Shown here: positions 1 through 5,641 of the stretch, in pieces
Layout of the letters: every line of letters starts with the position of its first letter
Position numbering within the stretch: the stretch's first letter is position 1
Assembly (NCBI GenBank): GCA_015490435.1
Contig: WFXV01000157.1
Coordinates: forward strand, 1 to 8,301
Length of the DNA stretch: 8,301 bases
Source: Thermaceae bacterium
GTDB lineage: Bacteria > Deinococcota > Deinococci > Deinococcales > Marinithermaceae
Direction: 5' to 3'
Program-made: the position numbers and the translations under genes
The notes under the pieces: generated by a model
The model's database searches: none
The model's input: the letters and a program-made list of their open reading frames with translations, nothing else
Told to the model about the DNA's origin: nothing

Positions 1-636
1 GGGGATCGCCCCCGCCCCCCGCATCACCAGCCGCCAGAGCCAGCCGCGCACGAAGAGGGCGGCGACCCGGGCCATCTCGTAGACCACCCCGCCGGGGTTG
101 CCCCGTAGGTCGAGGACGTAGCCCACCACCTCGTCCCTGTGCTCGGCGATCGCCTCCTCGAGCACGGCGTAGTTCTCGGCCGCCACCAGATCGGGGAGGC
201 GGAGGTAGAGCACCCCGTCCTCCACCCGGGCCTCGGCCCCGCCGAAAAAGCCCTCGTCCTCCTCCTCCGCGCCCTCGGGGGGCTCGAACTCGGGCACCGG
301 GGCCTTCCAGGCCTCGGGGTAGGGCAAGGGGTAGCAGGCGCCGCTTGAGAGCAACGACCGGGCCCGCCAGGGGGGCACGAACCGGGTGTGGTCGTCGCCG
401 ATGGCGCGGTACATCTCGGCGATGAGCTCGTAGACCTCGACCCAGTCCTTCGCCTTCGCCACCCGCTCGCGGTAGCGCGCCCCCAGCGCATCCCAGTCCA
501 CGCCACCGATCGTGGGCTCGTAGTAGACGTCCTTGACCAGCCGCCAGGCCCAGTCGAAGCGCATGAGGTAGGCCTCCCGCCCCCCCTGGGCGAGGGCGAG
601 GGCCACAAGGAGCCCGAGGAAAAATGCCCGCCTCAC
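1..636 (-). CDS. S41-family (C-terminal processing-like) secreted protease, C-terminus cut by window edge
   Basis: The reading frame starts at a GTG (636-634) preceded by a good ribosome site, GGAGGT, six bases upstream, and is open for 212 codons to the window edge. The first residues (MRRAFFLGLLVALALA-Q) form a signal peptide with a likely cut after Ala16, so the protein should act outside the cytoplasmic membrane. Family marks are GDDHTRFVPP at residues 80-89 (compare the D-x-x-(S/T)-R/Y-x-x-P element of tail-specific proteases) and LDLRGNPGG at 175-183, the S41 core signature, followed by an alanine-rich helix. The catalytic Ser/Lys region would lie beyond the edge, so activity cannot be judged. 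The stretch between the two motifs is short (about 85 residues) and holds a proline/acidic segment (113-132) where CtpA-type enzymes carry a PDZ domain; I see no PDZ. It overlaps the upstream kinase gene by GTGA. S41 membership is firm; the substrate is unknown. Confidence 0.85.
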   Translation of the reverse strand, partial: MRRAFFLGLLVALALAQGGREAYLMRFDWAWRLVKDVYYEPTIGGVDWDALGARYRERVAKAKDWVEVYELIAEMYRAIGDDHTRFVPPWRARSLLSSGACYPLPYPEAWKAPVPEFEPPEGAEEEDEGFFGGAEARVEDGVLYLRLPDLVAAENYAVLEEAIAEHRDEVVGYVLDLRGNPGGVVYEMARVAALFVRGWLWRLVMRGAGAIP

Positions 637-2069
637 CGAGCTACCTCCGAAAGCGGGTAGGCCTCGGCCACCCGCTCCACCAGGACCTCGAGCCCCTTCT
701 CCACCGCCTTATCGTGGTCCTCCCCGGGGATGATGGGGATCCCCGCCTCCCGGGCGAGGTCCACCAGGTACTCCTGCATCCAGCGGATCTCCCGGAAGTG
801 CCGGAGGTAGCGCTCGCGGCGCCGCCGGGCGCCGGTCTCCCGCTCCCGGAGCAGAAACCGCGAGCGGTGCACCTCCTCGTCCTCGAGCACCACGATCATG
901 GGAACCTGAATCACCTCACTCTTGTGGGGCAGGTGGGTGGGGAGCACGTGCACCCCCTCCATCACGATCGGGGTGGCCTCCCGGGCGCTCCGCTCCTGGA
1001 TCGCCCGGAGCCCCAACGCCACCCGGGCGACCTGGTCGAGGTAGCCCCGGATCACCTCCTCGGGGCTCGGGTCCTCGGCCACCTCCCCCTGGGCGAGGAA
1101 CCGCCAGGCCTCGAAGGTGGAGACGTGCAGGGTGGGGATCAGGTCCCGGGGCACGGTGGCCCGGAGGATCTCCCGCACCGAGTCGGAGCTGATCATCCGG
1201 GTGATGCCGAGCCGCCAGGCGAGGGCCGAGGCGAGGGCGCTCTTCCCCACCCCGGTCACCCCACCGATTAAGATGTGCACTGGGCGCTCGAGCCGCCGCG
1301 CGAGGCGAAGGAGCAGGTAGCGCCGGGCGATCTCCTCGCCCGCCTCCTTGAGGAGCCTTTGGTAGACGATCTCCCTGAGCTCGTCGCGGGTGATGGTGCG
1401 GCGGCCGGACTCGAGCAGCGCCCGCTCCACCTCGCGGGCGATGCGGTAGGCGCGCTCCGGGGGCAGCCCGGCGCTCATCACTGACTGCGCCAGGATGCCC
1501 TTGGAAAACGGTACCCGGGGCTCGCCCTCGGGCTCGGCCACGAAGACCGTGCCCAAATAGGCGATGCGCTCGCGGTAGCGGGCGGCGGCCTGGGGACCGT
1601 GGGTCTCGGCCAGGGTCTCGGCCACCACCTCCTCGAGCTCCCGCCCCCGGATCCGCCGCACGCCCCGCTCCCTGAGCCTCGCCTCTACCTGCTTGGCCAC
1701 GGCGTAGGCCTCGGGGAGCTCGAACCCGGCGTCCTCGAGGCTGCGGACCAGCACCCCCTTGGAAAAGGGCCGGGCCCCCTCCTCGTCCTCGACCACGATC
1801 TCCTCGAAGGCCTGGGTCTGCCGCAAGAAGCGCCGGGCGGCCGCCTTTTGCCCGAGCTCCTCGAGCCAGCGGGCGAGGGTGGCCTTGACCTCCTCGCTCC
1901 CCACCACCCGGGTGCCCCGGGCAAGGAGCTCGGCCTCGAGGCGGTGGGCGAGGCCGCCCGCGAGCTCGGGATCGACCCCCGCCCGCACCAGGGACTCGGC
2001 GATCAACCCCTTGGAAAAGGGCATCCGGTAGCCCCGCCGGGTTTCGATCAAGAGACCGCCAGGTTCCAC
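633..2069 (-). CDS. Triple ATP-cone / 2-phosphoglycerate kinase-like P-loop kinase
   Basis: 478 codons from a GTG at 2069-2067. This start was chosen because GGAGG sits six bases upstream and the protein then begins directly at the first domain (MEPGGLLIETRRGYRMPFSKG); longer versions of the frame would run through the tRNA genes. Three successive repeats of about 85 residues, each opening with a short hairpin and PFSKG (residues 17, 101 and 187), match ATP-cone domains, the nucleotide-sensing regulatory fold also known from NrdR and ribonucleotide reductase. A P-loop kinase domain follows: Walker A GGVTGVGKS at 269-277, then SSDSVREILR near 294, a hydrophobic strand ending in MEGVHVLP, and an Arg-rich lid-like helix. 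The layout resembles the 2-phosphoglycerate kinase family (2-phosphoglycerate + ATP to 2,3-bisphosphoglycerate), known from methanogens where it feeds cyclic 2,3-diphosphoglycerate. The actual substrate here is inferred only. It is the first gene of a two-gene unit with the S41 protease and is probably cytoplasmic. Confidence 0.85.
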   Translation of the reverse strand: MEPGGLLIETRRGYRMPFSKGLIAESLVRAGVDPELAGGLAHRLEAELLARGTRVVGSEEVKATLARWLEELGQKAAARRFLRQTQAFEEIVVEDEEGARPFSKGVLVRSLEDAGFELPEAYAVAKQVEARLRERGVRRIRGRELEEVVAETLAETHGPQAAARYRERIAYLGTVFVAEPEGEPRVPFSKGILAQSVMSAGLPPERAYRIAREVERALLESGRRTITRDELREIVYQRLLKEAGEEIARRYLLLRLARRLERPVHILIGGVTGVGKSALASALAWRLGITRMISSDSVREILRATVPRDLIPTLHVSTFEAWRFLAQGEVAEDPSPEEVIRGYLDQVARVALGLRAIQERSAREATPIVMEGVHVLPTHLPHKSEVIQVPMIVVLEDEEVHRSRFLLRERETGARRRRERYLRHFREIRWMQEYLVDLAREAGIPIIPGEDHDKAVEKGLEVLVERVAEAYPLSEVAR

Positions 2070-2094
2070 GAAATCCCTCCAGGAACCGCCCTTG

Positions 2095-2123
2095 TTGACG
2101 GCGGCTATAGCGCATGCTAGCAT
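2095..2123 (+). promoter_or_regulatory. Sigma-70-type promoter of the tRNA operon
   Basis: A -35 box TTGACG (2095-2100, five of six to consensus) is followed, after exactly 17 bases, by -10 TAGCAT (2118-2123), which is preceded by TGC and so forms an extended -10. Transcription would start near 2130, about nine bases before the first tRNA base. Spacing, orientation and position all fit a strong stable-RNA promoter. Confidence 0.75.
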
Positions 2124-2124
2124 G
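2104..2124 (-). promoter_or_regulatory. Possible promoter of the kinase gene, sharing a palindromic -10 with the tRNA promoter
   Basis: CATGCTAGCATG (2113-2124) is a perfect palindrome, so the extended -10 TGCTAGCAT used by the tRNA operon also reads on the minus strand, about 45 bases before the kinase GTG. A second palindrome, GCTATAGC (2104-2111), offers TATAGC as another candidate. No convincing -35 is seen for either on this strand, so the call is weak. Confidence 0.35.
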
Positions 2125-2138
2125 ACTTTCGGCTGCGG

Positions 2139-2213
<75 letters not shown>

Positions 2214-2219
2214 GGACAA

Positions 2220-2296
2220 GGGCGCGTAGCTCAGGTGGCTAGAGCGCCGTCTTGACACGGCGGAGGTCAGAGGTTCAAGTCCTCTCGCGCCCACCA
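2220..2296 (+). tRNA. tRNA-Val (anticodon GAC)
   Basis: A full cloverleaf of 77 bases including encoded CCA, starting six bases after tRNA-Cys. Acceptor arms GGGCGCG and CGCGCCC pair perfectly, the T arm is AGAGG-TTCAAGT-CCTCT, and the anticodon stem CCGTC/GGCGG (one G-U pair) encloses loop TTGACAC, giving anticodon GAC at 2254-2256. The discriminator base is A, as expected for valine. An Asp reading (GTC) would need a shifted loop and a G discriminator, so it is rejected. Confidence 0.94.
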
Positions 2297-2301
2297 AGCC
2301 C

Positions 2302-2327
2302 GGCCCCAGGGTCTCCTGGGGCCCTTT
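2302..2327 (+). terminator. Hairpin terminator of the tRNA operon
   Basis: A perfect nine-base stem, GGCCCCAGG (2302-2310) with CCTGGGGCC (2315-2323), closes a four-base loop and is followed by CTTTGCTATTT. It starts six bases after the CCA of tRNA-Val. It also lies just past the stop codon of the convergent minus-strand lipoprotein gene (stop 2331-2329), so it may stop transcription from both sides, although the minus direction has no T tract. Confidence 0.8.
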
Positions 2328-2328
2328 G

Positions 2329-2845
2329 CTATTTCCCGGCGGGGAGCTCGAACCAGTACCCCACGCTGAAGATCGGGTTCCAGCCGCCCTCGCCGAAAAG
2401 GAGCCCGGCCTCGAACCCAAGCCCCTGGTACCAGTAGGTCGCGGCGGCCTCCCCGAGCCAGAGGTAGCGGACCCGCCCGTTCCACTCCTCCCGGCCGTAG
2501 GAGAACCGCCCGGAAAGCGTCAGGGGGCCGAGGTCATAGAGCAGTGCCCCCTCGTACCAGGGGCCAGGGACGCCCACCGAGGCCCGGAGCGAAAACCCCT
2601 CGGCCAGGCGGAACTTGGCGTAGGCCCCGGCGCCGAGCTGGCTGAAGACGCCGAACTCCTTCTCCCCGTCGCCCCAAAAGAGGGCGAGGTAGGGAAAAGG
2701 GGGCGGAGAACCCGGTGTCTTTGTTATAGAAGACGCTGAGCCCAAACGCGCCCCCGGGGGCGGTGGCCGGCCGCGCCGGCATCAAGGTGGCCACCGGGGC
2801 GCAGGCCGCGAGCAAGAGGAGCAGCAAAAGCCCCGTTTTGCGCAC
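2329..2845 (-). pseudogene. Frameshifted gene for a small lipoprotein / barrel-like envelope protein
   Basis: The first frame starts at GTG (2845-2843) and encodes a lipoprotein signal, MRKTG followed by seven Leu and a lipobox LAAC with Cys15, then a Pro/Ala linker and GLSVFYNKDTGFSAP. After the run CCCCCTTTT (minus-strand reading of 2703-2695) it goes out of frame and ends near 2534. The sensible continuation, PYLALFWGDGEKEFGVF and on to FELPAGK, is in the next frame down to TAG at 2331-2329. Removing one base from the run joins both into a protein of about 171 residues. The second part is rich in Gly, Tyr, Trp and Phe in alternating patterns (for example SVGYWFEL at the end), like strands of a small outer-membrane barrel. 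I do not recognise the family. The break may be a sequencing error, a real mutation or +1 slippage at a CCC-U codon context. Confidence 0.7.
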
Positions 2846-2851
2846 GATTCC

Positions 2852-2857
2852 ATGTTA
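2852..2857 (-). promoter_or_regulatory. -10-like TAACAT box six bases before the lipoprotein GTG
   Basis: On the minus strand TAACAT (2857 to 2852) stands six bases before the GTG start. The nearest ribosome-site-like sequence, GGAG, is 12 bases away, and overlaps the expected upstream promoter region. A TANNNT box at this distance is the arrangement described for leaderless transcripts in Deinococcus/Thermus. No good -35 is seen. Confidence 0.4.
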
Positions 2858-2887
2858 CTCCGGGACCATTCCGCGAGGGGTTTTTGC

Positions 2888-2893
2888 TAGAGT
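2888..2893 (+). promoter_or_regulatory. -10 box TAGAGT of thrS, consistent with leaderless mRNA
   Basis: TAGAGT, preceded by TGC (extended -10), lies seven bases before the thrS ATG, so transcription should start at or within a base or two of the start codon. There is no Shine-Dalgarno sequence at normal distance; the only candidate, AGGGG (2876-2880), is 20 bases away and upstream of the -10. This also leaves no room for a T-box or an autoregulatory operator in a leader. Confidence 0.6.
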
Positions 2894-2900
2894 TGCCGCT

Positions 2901-4850
2901 ATGAAGGTTCGTCTTCCCGACGGCACTGAGCTCGAGCTCAAAGAGGGCGCCACCGCCCGCGACGTCGCCGAGGCGCTCGGGGGCCGGTGGCCCAAGGAAG
3001 CCGTGGGCGCGCTGGTGGACGGCGAGCTCTACGACCTCATGAAGCCCCTCCCCGAGGGCGCCGAGGTCCGCCTCCTCACCAAGAAGGACCCCGAGTTCCA
3101 GCTCCTCTTCCGCCACACCCTGGCCCACGTGCTGGCCCAGGCGGTGCGCGAGTTCTTCGAGAAGAAGGGCTACCCGCCCGATAGCGTCAAGCTTGGGGTG
3201 GGGCCGGTGATCGAGCACGGCTTCTACTACGACATCGACGCCCCCGAGCCGATCTCCGACGCCGACCTCCCGGAGATCGAGAAGATCATGCGGGACATCT
3301 TGAAGCGGGACCTCCCCCTCCGGCGCTACGAGCTCCCCCGCGAGGAGGCGATCCGGCGGTACGAGGGGGTAGACCCCTACAAGGTCGAGCTGATCCAGGA
3401 CATCCCCGAGGGCGAGCCGATCAGCTTCTACGAGCAAGAGGGCTTTACCGACCTCTGCCGCGGCCCCCACGTGCCCCGAACCGGGATGATCCCGCCCCAC
3501 TTCAAGCTCACCCACGTCGCCGGGGCCTACTTCAAGGGGGACGCGAGCCGCCCCCAGATGCAAAGGGTCTACGGGGTCGCCTTCCGCTCGAAGGAGGAGC
3601 TCAAGGACTACCTCTGGCGGCTGGAGGAGGCGAAAAAGCGCGACCACCGGAAGCTGGGGCGGGAGCTCGAGCTCTTCTTGATCGACCCCATGGTGGGCAA
3701 GGGGCTCGTGCTTTGGCTCCCGAAGGGCAACGTCGTCCGAGAGGAGCTCATCCGCTTCATGCGCGAGGAACAGGTCAAGCGGGGCTACCAGCTCGTCACC
3801 ACCCCCCATATCGGGAGCCTCGAGCTCTACAAGACCTCGGGCCACTACCCCTACTACGCCGAGAGCCAGTTCCCGCCTATGGAGCTCGAGGAGGACGAGG
3901 CCTACCTCCTAAAGCCGATGAACTGCCCCCACCACGTGCGCATCTACGCCCACAAAAAGCGCTCCTACCGCGAACTCCCCCTCCGCCTCGCCGAGTTCGG
4001 CACCGTCTACCGTTACGAGCAGTCCGGCGAGCTCCATGGCCTCACGAGGGTGCGCGGCTTCACCCAGGACGACGCCCACATCTTCTGCACCCCGGAGCAG
4101 GTCAAGGACGAGTTCAAGAAGGTCATCGAGCTCACCCTCTACGTCTTCGATACCCTCGGCCTCAAGGACTTCCGGGCCCGCATCGGCACCCGCGACCCGA
4201 ACTCCGACAAGTACGTCGGCGACGACGCCCACTGGGCCCTGGCCGAGCGCCAGATCCAGGAGGCGGCGAGCGAGATGGGCCTCGACTACACCGTCGAGGA
4301 GGGCGACGCCGCCTTCTACGGCCCCAAGCTCGACTTCGTGGTCAGGGACGCCCTCGGCCGCGAGTGGCAGCTCGGCACCATCCAGGTGGACTACAACCTC
4401 CCCGAGCGCTTTGACATCACCTACACCGGCCCCGACGGCGAGCCCCACCGGCCGGTGATGATCCACCGCGCCCCCTTCGGCTCGATCGAGCGCTTCATGG
4501 GGATTCTGATCGAGCACTTCGCCGGCGAGTTCCCCCTCTGGCTGGCGCCGGTACAGGTCGCGATCGTGCCGATCACAGATCGCCACCACGCATACGCCGA
4601 GAAGGTGGGCGAAGCGCTCGTTGCCGCCGGCCTCCGCGCCGAGGTGGACAAGCGGCCCGAGCGGATGCAGGCCAAGATCCGCGACTGGGAGAAGCAAAAG
4701 GTTCCGGTCATCCTGGTGGTCGGCGACCGCGAGGCCGAGAAGGGCACGGTGGCGGTCCGCGACCGGCGGAAGAAGGCGCGCTACACCGCCCCCCTCCAGG
4801 AGGTCGTGGCCGACCTCGCGGAACGGGTCCGCGGGCGTAGGCTGGAGTAA
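2901..4850 (+). CDS. thrS: Threonyl-tRNA synthetase
   Basis: 649 residues, the usual full length for bacterial ThrS; it charges tRNA-Thr with threonine in the cytoplasm. Domains in order: TGS domain (about 1-62, MKVRLPDGTE), editing domain with HTLAH (His72, His76) and CRGPH (Cys186, His190) that clears Ser-tRNA-Thr, class II catalytic core (about 245-545), and anticodon-binding domain (about 550-649, VAIVPITDRHHAYAEKVG). Zinc ligands that select threonine are visible as Cys342 (NCPHH), His393 (DDAHIF) and His522 (IHRAPFG). Motif 2 is around FGTVYRYEQSGELHG and motif 3 around HRAPFGSIERFMGIL. The ATG at 2901 was chosen over the longer open frame from 2763 because MKVRLPDG is the normal TGS start and a -10 box lies directly before it. 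Its stop overlaps the next gene by one base (TAATG). Confidence 0.98.
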   Translation: MKVRLPDGTELELKEGATARDVAEALGGRWPKEAVGALVDGELYDLMKPLPEGAEVRLLTKKDPEFQLLFRHTLAHVLAQAVREFFEKKGYPPDSVKLGVGPVIEHGFYYDIDAPEPISDADLPEIEKIMRDILKRDLPLRRYELPREEAIRRYEGVDPYKVELIQDIPEGEPISFYEQEGFTDLCRGPHVPRTGMIPPHFKLTHVAGAYFKGDASRPQMQRVYGVAFRSKEELKDYLWRLEEAKKRDHRKLGRELELFLIDPMVGKGLVLWLPKGNVVREELIRFMREEQVKRGYQLVTTPHIGSLELYKTSGHYPYYAESQFPPMELEEDEAYLLKPMNCPHHVRIYAHKKRSYRELPLRLAEFGTVYRYEQSGELHGLTRVRGFTQDDAHIFCTPEQVKDEFKKVIELTLYVFDTLGLKDFRARIGTRDPNSDKYVGDDAHWALAERQIQEAASEMGLDYTVEEGDAAFYGPKLDFVVRDALGREWQLGTIQVDYNLPERFDITYTGPDGEPHRPVMIHRAPFGSIERFMGILIEHFAGEFPLWLAPVQVAIVPITDRHHAYAEKVGEALVAAGLRAEVDKRPERMQAKIRDWEKQKVPVILVVGDREAEKGTVAVRDRRKKARYTAPLQEVVADLAERVRGRRLE

Positions 4851-5641
4851 TGCGGGCCCGTTCCACCCTGTTCACCCTGTTCGCCGAGTTCCTCTGGCCC
4901 GAGGGCAAGGCCCCGGTGGCCCTCCTCGTCCGCTGGATGAAGGCGCTCGGGTTCTCCGAGCCGGCGGTGCGGGCGGCGGTCTCCCGGAGCGCGGCCCGGG
5001 GCTGGCTCATCCGCGAGCCCGGCCGAGCCGCGGTCTACCGGCTCTCCGACCGGGTGCGCTGGCAGGTGGCCCAGGTCCGAAGCCGCCTCTACGATCCCGA
5101 GGCCCCCTGGGACGGGCGCCTTCGGGTGCTCCTCCACCACGTCCCGGAGGACCGCCGGGGCGACCGCGACCGCTTCCGCAAGGAGCTCATCCTCCTCGGC
5201 TTCGGGACCCCCTACCCCGGGGTCTGGATCAACCCGAGCCCGAGGCTCGAGGCCGCCCGCGAGCTGGTGGGGTTCTATGGGCTCGAGCATTACGTCGAGC
5301 TCTTCCTCGCCGAGCGCCGCTCGCTCGCGCCGCTATCCGACCTTCTGGAAAAGAGCTACGCGCTGGACGCGGCAGAGCGCGCCCACCGGGCGTTTCTAGA
5401 CCAGGAATGGCCCATCCCCGAGGATCCCGAGGCCGCCTTCAAGAGCCTCGTGCGCCTGGTGCACGAGCGGCGGAAGACGCTCTTTACCGACCCCGGCCTG
5501 CCCCCGGACCTCCTCCCCGAAGACTGGCCGGGCGCGCCGGCTCGGGAACGCTTCCTCGAGCTCAGAAGCACCCTCCGACGGCGCGCCGAGCCTTTTCTCA
5601 ATCCGGCCGCCAGCGGAGCACCGGCCGCCGGTTCGCCTTGA
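4850..5641 (+). CDS. PaaX-family winged-helix transcriptional regulator
   Basis: 263 residues. The N-terminal winged helix-turn-helix (about 1-70) carries the PaaX-type pattern STLFTLFAEFLWPEG and GFSEPAVRAAVSRSAARGWL; the central part has WDGRLRVLLHHV and the family-typical LGFGTPYPGVWINP (116-129); the C-terminal part has DPGLPPDLLPEDWPG (214-228). PaaX is known as the phenylacetyl-CoA-responsive repressor of phenylacetate breakdown genes, but no such genes are here, so the ligand and targets are unknown. The start ATG overlaps the thrS stop (TAATG), with GGAG only two bases upstream, pointing to translational coupling with thrS. The last 14 residues (Ala/Gly/Pro-rich, after PF) are encoded opposite the 3' end of gcvPB, a 44-base tail-to-tail overlap. 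It is a regulator with good certainty; calling it PaaX itself would go too far. Confidence 0.88.
   Translation: MRARSTLFTLFAEFLWPEGKAPVALLVRWMKALGFSEPAVRAAVSRSAARGWLIREPGRAAVYRLSDRVRWQVAQVRSRLYDPEAPWDGRLRVLLHHVPEDRRGDRDRFRKELILLGFGTPYPGVWINPSPRLEAARELVGFYGLEHYVELFLAERRSLAPLSDLLEKSYALDAAERAHRAFLDQEWPIPEDPEAAFKSLVRLVHERRKTLFTDPGLPPDLLPEDWPGAPARERFLELRSTLRRRAEPFLNPAASGAPAAGSP

Noticed and set aside
916..2115. 399-codon minus-strand open frame within the kinase gene
   Set aside because: Its composition is Arg/Gly/Pro-rich low complexity and it overlaps the kinase, whose domains and ribosome site are clear.
2782..2853. Short minus-strand ORF from ATG 2853 with GGAG four bases upstream
   Set aside because: It is in the same frame as the second half of the lipoprotein gene but hits TGA after about 23 codons and is Cys/Arg-rich without similarity; the overlapping GTG frame encodes a textbook lipoprotein signal. 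A leader-peptide role cannot be excluded but has no support.
2763..2900. 46-residue N-terminal extension of ThrS
   Set aside because: The extension runs antisense through the lipoprotein signal sequence, and the family normally starts at the TGS domain, MKVRLPDG, with a -10 box just before this ATG.
2846..2900. T-box or other riboswitch upstream of thrS
   Set aside because: The whole intergenic space is 55 bases, has no specifier or antiterminator structure, and the promoter box abuts the start codon.
2724..3845. 373-codon open frame on the minus strand opposite thrS
   Set aside because: It lies antisense to unmistakable thrS coding sequence, has no recognisable domains, and is typical of long shadow frames in GC-rich DNA.
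5603..5629. Two CCGGCCGCC copies 18 bases apart in the paaX/gcvPB overlap, considered as a terminator or operator
   Set aside because: It is a short direct repeat in GC-rich coding sequence with no T tract, explained by Pro/Ala codons.
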